This document shows, piece by piece, positions 43,141 through 52,406 of a stretch of DNA of 64,000 nt. Both the position numbers and the translations under genes were made by a program. The DNA comes from Arthrobacter dokdonellae. Lineage in GTDB: Bacteria; Actinomycetota; Actinomycetes; Actinomycetales; Micrococcaceae. How positions within the stretch are numbered: position 1 is the first letter of the stretch; the number at the start of each line of letters is the position of its first letter. The notes under the pieces are model-generated. The model did not search any database. It had not been told where the DNA came from and worked only from the letters and a program-made list of their open reading frames with translations. The stretch covers positions 2,356,001 to 2,420,000 of the forward strand of contig NZ_CP029642.1 in NCBI RefSeq assembly GCF_003268655.1. Reading direction: 5' to 3'.

Positions 43141-43968
43141 TCAGGCTTCCGCCGTCCGCCAGCCGTCCGTGCGCAGAACGGAACTGGCCTGGGCGCCCAT
43201 CCGGGCCATGCCGCCGTCGACCTCCCAGCTGGCGCCGGTGACGTAGGCGGCCGCGGGGGAAACCAAGAACGCGACGACTTCGGCCACCTCCGCCGCCGTG
43301 CCGGCATGGCCGAGCGGGATGCCGGGGCGGGGGATGTCATGCGGGTGGCGGGTTTCGGCGGCGGGCAGGTGCGTCGCGATTTCCCCGGGCGCCACGGCGT
43401 TGACAGTGATGCCGTGGGCGGCCAGTTCCAGTGCCAGCACCTTGACCAGCCCGTCAAGGCCGGCCTTGGAGGCGCAGTACGCCCCATAGCCGTATTTTGG
43501 CTGCTGGGCGTGAATGCTGGTGACGGCCACCATCCGCCCGCCCGCCCCGCCGGCCACCAGGAGGCGGGCGGCTTCCTGCAGGCACAGAAAGGCGCCGTTG
43601 AGGTTAGTGTCCAGCAGGCGTGTCCAGTCGGACAGCGGGGTGTCCAGCACCGGCTTGCTAAGCCCGACGCCGACGTTGTTGACGAAAACTCCCAGTCCGC
43701 CGAGCCGGTCGGCCAGACCGGCGATGGCGGGGGCGCAACCCGCCAGGGATGCCGTGTCCAGCCAGGTGGAGGCGCTGGCGCGGCCAAGGTTGCCGATGCG
43801 TCCCGCCGTGTCGGCGGCGCCGGCCTCGTCGTCGTGCCAGGTGAAGCCGACGTTGAAGCCGTCACGCGCCAACGCCAGGGCCACAGCCTTGCCGATGCCC
43901 CGGTCGGCCCCCGTGACAATGGCGACTCGCGGATATGGGAGTCCCGCGTCTCGACGGGGCTCGACCAC
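43141..43968 (-). CDS. Short-chain dehydrogenase/reductase
   Basis: 275 residues from GTG 43968 (GTG 43986 is an in-frame alternative; both lie in an 18-bp tandem repeat). NAD(P) loop VTGADRGIGKAVALAL, NNVGVG, catalytic Ser in VTSIHA and Tyr-x3-Lys in YGAYCASKAGL; C-terminal VTGASWEVDGGMAR. FabG-like oxidoreductase. It starts a few bases after the Dps stop on the same strand, so the two are probably cotranscribed; its substrate is unknown. Confidence 0.88.
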   Translation of the reverse strand: MVEPRRDAGLPYPRVAIVTGADRGIGKAVALALARDGFNVGFTWHDDEAGAADTAGRIGNLGRASASTWLDTASLAGCAPAIAGLADRLGGLGVFVNNVGVGLSKPVLDTPLSDWTRLLDTNLNGAFLCLQEAARLLVAGGAGGRMVAVTSIHAQQPKYGYGAYCASKAGLDGLVKVLALELAAHGITVNAVAPGEIATHLPAAETRHPHDIPRPGIPLGHAGTAAEVAEVVAFLVSPAAAYVTGASWEVDGGMARMGAQASSVLRTDGWRTAEA

Positions 43969-43988
43969 CGGACGGGGCTCGGCCACCG
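43953..43988. repeat. 18-bp tandem repeat supplying the SDR start region
   Basis: GACGGGGCTCG(A/G)CCACCG at 43953-43970 and 43971-43988. Complement contains GGTGGTCGAGCCCCGTCGA, related to the repeat inside coxG. Confidence 0.75.
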
Positions 43989-43993
43989 GACGC

Positions 43994-44554
43994 CTACTTC
44001 GCCTTGCTGGCCGCTGAGCGCTCCGTCTTGGCGCCGGCGTTGAGGAGGTCCCCGGCGTCGTCCTCCAAATGGGCACGCATGAACCACTGGAACAGTTCCA
44101 GCTTGGCACACTGTGCAATGACCATGTCTTCCGTGATGGGGTCCAGCTCGCCGATCTCCGCCAAGGCTTTCCGGTGGCTCTTGAGGAAGCCGGTGTACAC
44201 CACGTCAAGGGCGGCAAGGTGGGCCGATGTGCCGGCACGGCCAATGGCGTAGTCGTCCCAGCTGCGTGCCTCCACCAGGGCGCCGGGCAGCCCGTTCGGG
44301 GAGACGCCCAGCGTGGCAATGCGTTCGGCCGTCTCATCGACCATGGCCCGGACCAGCAGGACCTGTGGATCGAGCATCTCGTGGACACCGATGAAGTCGC
44401 GGCCCACCACGTTCCAGTGGGCGTGCTTGAGCGTCAGGGCCAGGTCGTTGAGCGCGTGCAGCCGGGGCTGCAGGATCGCCGCCACCTGATGGCCGTCCTG
44501 CAGTGAGAGCCCGGGAACGGTGTATCCGGCGTGCGTGGTTCTCTTGACAGCCAT
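43994..44554 (-). CDS. dps: Dps-family DNA-binding ferritin-like protein
   Basis: 186 residues from ATG 44554 with GAAGGAG six bases upstream. Ferroxidase ligands across the dimer interface: His46 (HAHWNVVG), His58 (GVHEML), Asp73 and Glu77 (VDETAERI). Both N- and C-terminal tails carry Lys/Arg residues (MAVKRTTH; AKTERSAASKAK) that could bind DNA. Stores iron and protects DNA from peroxide. Confidence 0.94.
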   Translation of the reverse strand: MAVKRTTHAGYTVPGLSLQDGHQVAAILQPRLHALNDLALTLKHAHWNVVGRDFIGVHEMLDPQVLLVRAMVDETAERIATLGVSPNGLPGALVEARSWDDYAIGRAGTSAHLAALDVVYTGFLKSHRKALAEIGELDPITEDMVIAQCAKLELFQWFMRAHLEDDAGDLLNAGAKTERSAASKAK

Positions 44555-44655
44555 GTGCAGCTCCTTCGTCGACGTGCCGTGCGCCGCACGGGGTGGCGGC
44601 GCTGGCTCCACGCTAGCCAACCCGCCCGGCCGCGTCCAGAGCAAACGGCCACCGG

Positions 44656-45522
44656 CTAGCTTGCGGGCTGGCCCCGGAGGGTCCCTGGCGCAGGGGGGTC
44701 GGGGACCGCCAGGCTCGTGAAACGGTACGGTCCGCAGGTGACGTCGTGGTCGCGGACGTCGTCGTACCACTGCGCAAGGTAGACATGGCCACCTGAGAAG
44801 CTTGGCCTGGTGCACATGGCCCGGGCCTTGGCGGCGGAGACTTGGCCGGCGGTGGCCCAGACAGGGACCTCGGGCAGCTGCCAGGACCCGGTGATGGATT
44901 CCCAGCCTGAGGCGAACGAGTACAGCCCGTAGGCGAGTCCGGCGTCGTGCAGGCCGCGCATCAGGCCGGCCAGCACCAGCCGGTTCTCGCGCCGCTGGGC
45001 GGCGTTCGACGTCGGCCAGGGCTGCGGCTTGTGCGGCTCCACATCAATCCACACCACGAAGGGCAGGAACGATGCCTTGGCCATGGCGGCCACCGCGGCC
45101 GTTGCCTCGGCGAATCCTGCGTTGGACAGCTGGCCGTCCCGGGTGGCAGGGGACCACGGACCCGCCGCCTTATGGGCGCGCAGCTGGGTTGGGGTGGGGA
45201 ACGCTGCCATGGCATACGCATGGGCCGGCACGCGCGCGTTCGAGACCCACGTGACCTGCCATGCCAGGCACGGGTTGACGGTGAACGGCAGCCCGTTCGT
45301 CAGGCCGATGACGGACAGCCGGGCCGTGTCCGGTGGAAGGGGAAGTCCGTAGCCGCCGGCCGACGCGGGACATTGCGGCCAGGAAATGTCGTTGCCCTGC
45401 AGCAGGGCCGCCTGCGCGGAGGGGTAGGGAGGGTTTGCGGGGGGATCTGGCGTGGCTGGCGCGCAACCGGCCAGCAGTGCCGCGCACGCCGCCAGGACCG
45501 CCAGCCTCCCTGCCATTCGCAT
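44656..45522 (-). CDS. Secreted GH25-like/DUF1906-like lipoprotein
   Basis: 288 residues from ATG 45522, after GGGAGG. Signal peptide with lipobox LLAGC (Cys about residue 20). The mature part is a lysozyme-like TIM barrel: GNDISWPQCP (Asp), AHAYAMAAFP, FVVWIDVEPHKPQPW (DxE pair of GH25-type enzymes), GLAYGLYSFASGWE and WATAG. Probably acts on cell wall glycan or is a catalytically modified relative. Closely similar to the first half of the next upstream gene. Confidence 0.75.
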   Translation of the reverse strand: MRMAGRLAVLAACAALLAGCAPATPDPPANPPYPSAQAALLQGNDISWPQCPASAGGYGLPLPPDTARLSVIGLTNGLPFTVNPCLAWQVTWVSNARVPAHAYAMAAFPTPTQLRAHKAAGPWSPATRDGQLSNAGFAEATAAVAAMAKASFLPFVVWIDVEPHKPQPWPTSNAAQRRENRLVLAGLMRGLHDAGLAYGLYSFASGWESITGSWQLPEVPVWATAGQVSAAKARAMCTRPSFSGGHVYLAQWYDDVRDHDVTCGPYRFTSLAVPDPPAPGTLRGQPAS

Positions 45523-45551
45523 CCTGGCGGTCCTCCCATTCCGTGTGCCGC

Positions 45552-47189
45552 TCAGAATATCGTGTCGATGGAATTCCAGGCCCGGCCGACCTGGGTGCGG
45601 GGCAGCCACGACCCACTGCCGCTGCGGGCGTACAGCCACAGGTTGCCGGCGGCATCCCGGGCCAGGACATCGGGGGTGCGGTCACCGTTGAAGTCTCCGG
45701 GGGCCGCGAGGGCCGTCATCGAATTCCAACCGTTGCCCACCCTGACCCTGGGCAGCCAGCCGCCGCGACCGTTGCCGGGATACAGCCACAATTCGCCGGT
45801 GGAGGCCTGCCTGGCCAGGATGTCCGCGGTGCCGTCGCCATTGGCGTCGCCGGGCCCCAGGATGGAGTTGAAGGCGTTCCAGCCGCTGCCCACCTTGACG
45901 CGCGGCAGCCAGCCGCCGCGGCCGTTGCCGGGATACAGCCACAACGCGCCGGTGGCGTCGCGGGCCAGCACGTCGGCCGTTTGGTCGCCGTTGAAGTCCC
46001 CGGGGCCCAGAATGGTCCCGAACCCGTTCCAGCCGCTGCCCACCTTCACCGGAGGCAGCCATCCGCCGTGGCCGTTGCCCGGGTACAGCCACAGGTATCC
46101 CGTGGACCTTTCGCGCGCGAGCACGTCCGTCCGCCCGTCCCCGTTGAAGTCACCCACCGTGTCGAGGGCACTCATGCCCTGCCAGCCGGAGCCGATCCTT
46201 GTTCCTCCCGTGAAAGCGCCCTTGCCGTTGCCCGGGTACAGGCGCAGCTCACCCGTGGAGCTGACGCGTGCCAGCACGTCGTTGTTCCAGTCACCATTGA
46301 AATCGCCAGTCGAACCGGACAGGGAGGACCCGGGCATGGCCAGCGCCGTGAACGTGTACGGGCTGCACGTGATGTCGTAGTCGCGCACGTCGTCGTACCA
46401 CTGGGAGAGGTATACGTGGCCGCCGGAGAAACTCGCCCTGGTGCACATGTCCTGCGCTTCGGCGGGGTAGTCCAGTCGCCCTGCCGTGGCCCAGACAGGG
46501 ACGCCCGGCAGCAGCCAGGAGCCGGTGATGGCGGCCCAGCCAGAGGCAAAGGAATACAGTCCATAGGCGAATCCGGCGTCGTGAAGTCCGCGCATCAGGC
46601 CCTCCACCACCAGGCGGTTCTCCCGCTGCTGCGCGGCGGTCGCCGTCGGCCACGGCTGCGCGGGGCGCGGCTCAACGTCGATCCACACGACCGGCGGGTG
46701 GAACCCGGCGCCGGCCATGGCGGCGACGGCGGCCGTTGCCTCGGCGTAGCCGGCATTGGAGAGTTGCCCGGCCCGGGTGGCTGTTGACCACGGCCCCTGG
46801 GACTTGTAGCTGGCCAGCTGGGAGGCTGTGGGGAAGGCGGCCATGGCGTAGCCGTGTGCCGGCTTGTTCCGTGACGTCGCCCAGCCAACCTGCGAGGACA
46901 GGCAGGGATTGGTAGTGAACGGCAGGCCCCTGGTCAGGCCGATGATGACGAACTGGGCGGAGTCGGGAGGGAGGGGAAGCCCGCTGCCGCCGGCCGACGT
47001 CGGGCACTGGGGCCACGAAACATCGTTGCCGGAGAGGGAGGCAGCCTGTGCCGGCAGCGAGAAGAAGAGCCCCGACGCCAGGGAGGCCAAAACCAGTGCG
47101 GCGCACGCGGCCATGGCCGCGAGGCGCTGCAGCGGACCGCGCGGTCCTGCAACTGTGCCGGGATGGCGGAGGCCAGGACGGGTGTTCAT
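45552..47189 (-). CDS. Secreted GH25-like protein with five FG-GAP/VCBS repeats
   Basis: 545 residues from ATG 47189 (ATG 47204 also possible). Signal peptide (MAACAALVLASLASGLFFSLPAQA), GH25-like domain with GNDVSWPQCP, VVWIDVEPRP and AYGLYSFASGW, then five ~48-residue repeats built on DFNGD..xDVLARxxxTGxLWLYPGNG, the calcium-binding FG-GAP blade pattern, with W-rich ends SGWN. The repeats likely form a propeller binding wall polysaccharide or protein. 29 bp upstream of the lipoprotein paralogue on the same strand. Confidence 0.8.
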   Translation of the reverse strand: MNTRPGLRHPGTVAGPRGPLQRLAAMAACAALVLASLASGLFFSLPAQAASLSGNDVSWPQCPTSAGGSGLPLPPDSAQFVIIGLTRGLPFTTNPCLSSQVGWATSRNKPAHGYAMAAFPTASQLASYKSQGPWSTATRAGQLSNAGYAEATAAVAAMAGAGFHPPVVWIDVEPRPAQPWPTATAAQQRENRLVVEGLMRGLHDAGFAYGLYSFASGWAAITGSWLLPGVPVWATAGRLDYPAEAQDMCTRASFSGGHVYLSQWYDDVRDYDITCSPYTFTALAMPGSSLSGSTGDFNGDWNNDVLARVSSTGELRLYPGNGKGAFTGGTRIGSGWQGMSALDTVGDFNGDGRTDVLARERSTGYLWLYPGNGHGGWLPPVKVGSGWNGFGTILGPGDFNGDQTADVLARDATGALWLYPGNGRGGWLPRVKVGSGWNAFNSILGPGDANGDGTADILARQASTGELWLYPGNGRGGWLPRVRVGNGWNSMTALAAPGDFNGDRTPDVLARDAAGNLWLYARSGSGSWLPRTQVGRAWNSIDTIF

Positions 47190-47278
47190 CTTTCGCGGCT
47201 TCATTAGTGGCTGGTGGGTATCCACCAGTCAAGCACTGCGCAACGACCGTCGCCAGAGTACCGGCCGGTAGTTTTCGG

Positions 47279-47899
47279 CTATTCGAACCGGGTGGGGTCG
47301 CCCATGCCGCGCCGCACAACTTCGGCATAGCCGCTGGAGAAGTCGACCACCGTGGTGGGCTCGGCGCCGACGTCGCCCGAATCAATCACGGCGTCCACCA
47401 CATTGTCCAGTGTTTCCTTGATTTCCCAGCCCTGGGTCAGTGGCTCGTCCTCATCGGGCAGCAGCAGCGTGCTGGAGAGCAGCGGCTCGCCCAGCTCATC
47501 GAGGATGGCGTGGATCAGGCGGCTGTCCGGGATGCGCACGCCCACCGTCTTTTTCTTGGGGTGGGCCATGCGGCGGGGGACTTCCTTGGTGGCCGGCAGG
47601 ATGAAGGTGTACGGCCCGGGGGTGACGGCCTTGATGCTGCGGAAGATGTCGTTGTCCACCATGACGAACTGTCCCAGCTGCGCAAAGTCCTTGCAGACCA
47701 GCGTGAAGTGGTGTTTGCTGTCCAAGTGGCGGATGGCCCGTATCCGGTCCAGCGCCTCGCGGTTTCCGATCTGGGCTCCCAGCGCATAGCAGGAGTCTGT
47801 CGGGTAGGCGATCAGTCCGCCGGAGCGCAGCAGCGCCACCACCTGGGCCACCGAGCGGGCCTGCGGATCGTGGGGGTGGATGTCGAAGAATCTGGCCAT
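47279..47899 (-). CDS. YciO/Sua5/YrdC-family L-threonylcarbamoyladenylate synthase-like protein
   Basis: 206 residues from ATG 47899. YrdC fold: LRSGGLIAYPTDSCYALGAQIGN (ATP/threonine site), the KR-motif region RIRAIRHLDSKHHFTLVCKDF, PGPYTFILPATKEVPRRMAHPKKKTVGVRIP and a C-terminal STVVDFS-like PTTVVDFSSGYAEVVRRGMG. The 'HxFTLVC' and 'HPKKKT' variants are those of the YciO branch, whose in vivo role is less certain than TsaC/Sua5. Confidence 0.88.
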   Translation of the reverse strand: MARFFDIHPHDPQARSVAQVVALLRSGGLIAYPTDSCYALGAQIGNREALDRIRAIRHLDSKHHFTLVCKDFAQLGQFVMVDNDIFRSIKAVTPGPYTFILPATKEVPRRMAHPKKKTVGVRIPDSRLIHAILDELGEPLLSSTLLLPDEDEPLTQGWEIKETLDNVVDAVIDSGDVGAEPTTVVDFSSGYAEVVRRGMGDPTRFE

Positions 47900-48131
47900 G
47901 CAGGCAAGCATACTTCCGGCCGGGCACGGGACGGGCATTGGGTGAGCCCTTTTTGTGTGCCACGTTCAGGAAATTCCCACCAAAAGGGTGCACACTACAC
48001 TTGTGCCATCCTTCCGGATGCCGCCGCCCAGCCCGATCACGACACCACCAGTACCGGTACGGCTTGTCATTGACACGCCGGCCCGCAACCGCAGCCGAAC
48101 AGCGAGCCAGCACAGGAAGGCCTTCCTAAGA

Positions 48132-50519
48132 ATGCCCAGAGGAACGCAAGGAAGAAAGATCTCTTCGATATGGAGGGACACCGGCTCGACCTTGGGCAAC
48201 CTGCTGAAGCTCTTCGTGGCCTGCGGCGTGGCAGGGATCCTGGTTGCAGGACTGATGGTGCCCGCCGGCGCCGTTGCAACCGCCGCCGTCTCGGGCACAG
48301 ACACCTTTCTGAACACGAGCCCGGGCGCACTGAAGCTCAACGCCCCCGCGCAGGGCACCACCGTGCTGGCCAACGACGGCTCCGTGATCGCAAAATTCTA
48401 TGAACAGGACCGCCAGACAGTGTCCCTGGCCAACATGTCTCCGTTCATCAAGAACGGCATAGTCGCCATTGAGGACGCGCGGTTCTACGACCACGGCGGC
48501 ATCGACATGACAGGCATCATGCGCGCCGTCGTGGCCACGATCCAGGGCGGACGCGAGGGCGCCTCCACCATTACCCAGCAGTACGTGAACAACGTGATCA
48601 TTGAAAACCTGGTCACGGCCGGGAAGACCGACCAGGCCAAGCTGGGCGCCCAAAAGACCATCGTTGACAAGATCAACGAGATGAAGCAGGCCATCGACCT
48701 GGAGAAGACGACGTCCAAGAACGACATCCTCCAGGGCTACCTCAACCTCATCTACTTCGGCAACGGCGCCTACGGCATCCAGGCCGCCTCGAAACTGTAC
48801 TTCGACACCGACGCCAAGAACCTGACGCTGCCGCAGGCCGCGGCGCTGGCCGGCGTCGTCAACAGCCCCTCCGTGTACGATCCGGTGGCCCACCCGAACA
48901 ACGTGGTCACTCGGCGCAACGAGGTGTTGGGCAAAATGCTGGCCCAGAAGAAGATCACCCAGAAGGAGCATGACGCCGCCGTGAAGGCGCCGCTGAAGCT
49001 GCACCTGAACAAGCCCACACAGGGCTGTGTCGCGGCGGCCATGGCGCCGTACTTCTGCGACTACGTCCAGCAGCTGGTGCTCAACAATTCGGCCTACGGT
49101 TCCACCCCGGAGGACCGGGCCAAGTTCCTGTACCAGGGCGGGCTGACCATCAAGACCACCCTTGACCCCAAGCTGCAAAAGGTGGCGCAGGAGCGGGTCG
49201 ACAACACCATGAGCCCCACGGATCCCCTGCAGCGCGGGGCCGACGTCGTCAGTGTCCAGCCGGGCACCGGCAAGGTCCTCACGATGGCCCAAAACACCGT
49301 GTACAACCCGGCCACGAAGCCGGGCAACTACATGGGCAACTTTTCCCTTCCCCTCAAGGACGCCAACGGCCTGCCCCTGCACGGTTCCGGCGGCTTCCAG
49401 ATCGGGTCCACGTTCAAGCCGTTTGTGTTTGCCGAATGGCTCAGGAGCGGGCACTCCATGATGACCAACATTGACGGGTCCGTGCGCGACTACCCGCCCA
49501 ACTACCCGTGGAAGAATTCCTGTGGCTCCACCACGGGCTTCTACGACCCGGCGAGCGGCACGAACCTGCTCCCCAATGACGACCCGGACCACTACTACTC
49601 GATGACGGCGTACCTGGGCCTGGCGATCTCCATCAACACCGTCACCTTCCAGACCGCCACGCAGCTGGACTTCTGCAACATCCAAAAGATGGCGACGGCA
49701 GCGGGCTTGAAGAACGGCACCACCAACAAGCCGTATGACGTCTCGAAGATCTCCAACCTCATCGGTTCCGAGAACGTGGCGCCGATCGATCTGGCCACGG
49801 CCTATGCCACCTTTGCCAACGGCGGCGTGCGCTGCGAGCCGATCGCCCTGACCTCGATCACCGACTCGACGGGAAAGAGCTACCCCGTCCCGACGGCGAA
49901 CTGCCAGCGGACCATGAGCAAGGAAGTCGCCGCCGGCGTGACGTACGCCTTGCAGTACATGCTGGTGCACGGTTCCGGCTACGCCATCCCGCTCAATGAC
50001 AAAGCTACTGCCTTCGCCAAGACGGGCACCACGGACGGCAACGTCGAGACCTGGACGGTGGGCGCCAACTCCGGCATCGCCACGGCGGCCTGGTTTGGCA
50101 GCTACCAAGGAAACGGTGACCAGTGGGTCAACCAAGACATCACCATCAACGGCGTCTACTACCCGAATATTGACGGTAACCAGCTGGCCGGCTCCAACTG
50201 GGCCGCGGTCATGAACGCCGCCGCCGGCAATTCCGCCTACCAGGTCGACCCGCTGACGGCACCGCCGGCGAGCATGCTCAGCCAGACTGCGCCGCTGGTT
50301 GCCGGCTCCAACGACCCCATGGCCGGCAGCGGCGTGCCTGCACCGGCGACCCAGGAGCAGCCGGCTCCGGGAGACACACAGCCACAGACACAGGCCCCCG
50401 CCGCACCGGCCACCCAGGCGCCGCCCGCGGCCACGCGCGCCCCGGCGCCCCAGCCCGTGCCGCCGAAAATAACGATCCCGACACCGAAGGTGACTCCGCC
50501 GAAGGCGCCGAATCCCTGA
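48132..50519 (+). CDS. Bifunctional penicillin-binding protein (GT51 glycosyltransferase plus transpeptidase)
   Basis: 795 residues from ATG 48132; earlier codons are in frame but precede the cytoplasmic tail and lie in the divergent promoter region. One TM segment (LLKLFVACGVAGILVAGLMV). GT51 motifs: EDARFYDHGG (from 114) and GASTITQQ (143-150). Transpeptidase motifs: STFK (426-429), SIN (500-502) and KTGT (630-633). Pro/Ala/Gln-rich extracellular tail from ~740. Class A PBP building septal or lateral peptidoglycan. Confidence 0.95.
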   Translation: MPRGTQGRKISSIWRDTGSTLGNLLKLFVACGVAGILVAGLMVPAGAVATAAVSGTDTFLNTSPGALKLNAPAQGTTVLANDGSVIAKFYEQDRQTVSLANMSPFIKNGIVAIEDARFYDHGGIDMTGIMRAVVATIQGGREGASTITQQYVNNVIIENLVTAGKTDQAKLGAQKTIVDKINEMKQAIDLEKTTSKNDILQGYLNLIYFGNGAYGIQAASKLYFDTDAKNLTLPQAAALAGVVNSPSVYDPVAHPNNVVTRRNEVLGKMLAQKKITQKEHDAAVKAPLKLHLNKPTQGCVAAAMAPYFCDYVQQLVLNNSAYGSTPEDRAKFLYQGGLTIKTTLDPKLQKVAQERVDNTMSPTDPLQRGADVVSVQPGTGKVLTMAQNTVYNPATKPGNYMGNFSLPLKDANGLPLHGSGGFQIGSTFKPFVFAEWLRSGHSMMTNIDGSVRDYPPNYPWKNSCGSTTGFYDPASGTNLLPNDDPDHYYSMTAYLGLAISINTVTFQTATQLDFCNIQKMATAAGLKNGTTNKPYDVSKISNLIGSENVAPIDLATAYATFANGGVRCEPIALTSITDSTGKSYPVPTANCQRTMSKEVAAGVTYALQYMLVHGSGYAIPLNDKATAFAKTGTTDGNVETWTVGANSGIATAAWFGSYQGNGDQWVNQDITINGVYYPNIDGNQLAGSNWAAVMNAAAGNSAYQVDPLTAPPASMLSQTAPLVAGSNDPMAGSGVPAPATQEQPAPGDTQPQTQAPAAPATQAPPAATRAPAPQPVPPKITIPTPKVTPPKAPNP

Positions 50520-50550
50520 CCGCCTGGACCTGACCGCTGGACGGACACAC

Positions 50551-50567
50551 CGCCCCCGCCGGGGGCG
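50551..50567. terminator. Bidirectional hairpin between PBP and sedolisin genes
   Basis: CGCCCCC-GCC-GGGGGCG, 7-bp perfect stem between convergent stop codons. Confidence 0.6.
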
Positions 50568-50568
50568 C

Positions 50569-52290
50569 TTAGGACTTGCCGGTCCCGGTCGCCAGAACCC
50601 CCTGTAACGCGGTCCCGTCGGGTACGCCCAGGCCGGTGCAGGCGTCCCAGCCTGGCGTGGCGTGGTAGCTGCCGTTGTTGCCGACCGTCACGTCACGGAA
50701 GCCCGGTCCGGCCTGCGCCTGGGTCTCTCCGGGGTAGAGCTGGGGCTGCAGCAGTCCCAGCCCGCTGCCCCGGGTCTGGGCCAGCCGGGCAACGAGTGCG
50801 GCCCACAGCGGCGCCACGGCGCTGGTGCCGCCGATGACCATGTCCGTCCCGTCGACCCTGACCTGGTAGCCGGTCTGTGGATCGGCAACGGCGGCGACGT
50901 CGGGCACCCCGCGGCCCTTGGGTGTGGTCGCGGGGCCGGCGCCGGACAGCACCGTGACGTGCTGCTGCCAGTCGGGCAGGGGGAAGGTGTCGCTGACTCC
51001 GCCGCCGGTGGCTGAACTGGAGGAGTCGTTCCACACCGTTTCGCTGGCCACCTTTCCAGTGGAGCCGTCCGCCTCGAGCCGCGTGCCGCCGCAGGCGAGC
51101 ACATGCGGGCTCGACGCCGGGAAGTCGGCATGGTTGCTCCCGTCGCCCTGGGCATCGGCGCTGCCGTTGTCGCCGGCCGCCGCGGTTACCGTGATGCCCA
51201 GCATGCCGGCGTCGATGAAGGCATCGTCCATGGCGGTGCGCGCCTGCGCCGTCCATTGGTCCTCGCTCTGGCCCCAGCTGATGCTGATCGCCGCCGGGGC
51301 GGGGGTGTCGTGGGTCGCCTTGGCGACGGCGTCGAGGAAACCGGCGTCGGTGTTCGGCGCAAAGTAGACCTTCAAGGTGGCTTTCGGTGCCAGCGCTCCG
51401 GCGACTTCGATGTCCAGGAGCACCTCTCCGTCCGCCCCCTGCGGATCGCCGCCGGGCACGTTGACGGCACCGTCCACGCCCACCGCCTGGACGGTCGGGC
51501 CGGTGATCCCCAGCCCCGAGAAGTATGTGTCCAGGTCCGCCTGGCCAAACCCGCCACCCAGTTCGATGATGGCAATGACCTGGCCGCCGCCGTCGGTGCC
51601 GGCCGGGAAATCGTAGATGCGGCCCAGCTCCAGCGGCGTGTAGCTTACGTTGCCGGCGGCCGCCGGCGCGAAGTGAAAGGGGGCGCGAGCCGTTGGCCTG
51701 TCGTCCAGGCCCAGCACGGCGGTGACCACCCCGTCCAGCGCCGCCGGAACGCTCAGTCCGCCGGTGCGGTGGCGGTGTGTGCTGCTTTCATTGTTGGGCC
51801 CGACGCTGGAAACCGTGTCGAGCTCGGTGCCAAAAAGGGAGCAGAGCAGTCCCACGGGCCCGGCGATCCGCAGCCTGCGCGACACGGGATCGGTCTCCAC
51901 CACCCTGGCACCCAGTCCGGTGAAGGTCCGGGTGGCGAGTTCGACGTCTGCCGGTGCGGCTGATGTGGGCGACCCGGTGCCGTCGGCAGCGGTACCGGCA
52001 CGCCGCAGCACGACGGTTACCGTGATGTCCTCCATGTACAGCTCGTCCGGGGTTCCGCTTGGCGGCGGGAGGTGGAGTGCCTGCGGGGCCGGCTCCCGGC
52101 TGCTGCCGGGGAGCGGAACGAGTTCGGGGCCGGCCAGTGGAGCCGCATGCCGCCCGCGCCGCGGGGCATCCGCGGCGGGGTCCTGCGCACCGGAGCCCCC
52201 GCCCCCGGTATGCGGTCCGTTGTCCGAAGGTTGGTCAACAGGTGGTCTTTTTGCGTCCGGTCCGTCCACTGGCGGTTCCTGTCCTGGCAT
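50569..52290 (-). CDS. Sedolisin (S53 family) serine-carboxyl peptidase
   Basis: 573 residues from ATG 52290, preceded by GGAGGG. N-terminal ~70 residues are Pro/Gly-rich, followed by the S53 activation prodomain (ELYMEDITVTVVLRR..LFGTELD). Catalytic residues: Glu289 and Asp293 (DGEVLLDIEVAG), oxyanion Asp344 (SWGQSEDQW) and Ser490 (GGTSAVAP, where SGTS is usual). The Ca site is the C-terminal DVTVGNNGSYHATPGWDACTG. No clear signal peptide is seen, so secretion is uncertain. Confidence 0.92.
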   Translation of the reverse strand: MPGQEPPVDGPDAKRPPVDQPSDNGPHTGGGGSGAQDPAADAPRRGRHAAPLAGPELVPLPGSSREPAPQALHLPPPSGTPDELYMEDITVTVVLRRAGTAADGTGSPTSAAPADVELATRTFTGLGARVVETDPVSRRLRIAGPVGLLCSLFGTELDTVSSVGPNNESSTHRHRTGGLSVPAALDGVVTAVLGLDDRPTARAPFHFAPAAAGNVSYTPLELGRIYDFPAGTDGGGQVIAIIELGGGFGQADLDTYFSGLGITGPTVQAVGVDGAVNVPGGDPQGADGEVLLDIEVAGALAPKATLKVYFAPNTDAGFLDAVAKATHDTPAPAAISISWGQSEDQWTAQARTAMDDAFIDAGMLGITVTAAAGDNGSADAQGDGSNHADFPASSPHVLACGGTRLEADGSTGKVASETVWNDSSSSATGGGVSDTFPLPDWQQHVTVLSGAGPATTPKGRGVPDVAAVADPQTGYQVRVDGTDMVIGGTSAVAPLWAALVARLAQTRGSGLGLLQPQLYPGETQAQAGPGFRDVTVGNNGSYHATPGWDACTGLGVPDGTALQGVLATGTGKS

Positions 52291-52406
52291 GGCACACACC
52301 CTCCACTCGTTTACGGCGATACTACGGCCGATTTCGGGCCCAGACAATGCCTGTCACACCCGGAGGGAGCATCCACGGAACGGGGCCCCCTTCCTCGGGA
52401 GGGTCG

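Noticed and set aside
48126..50135. 669-codon minus-strand frame opposite the penicillin-binding protein
   Set aside because: Shadow of a full-length PBP with all catalytic motifs.
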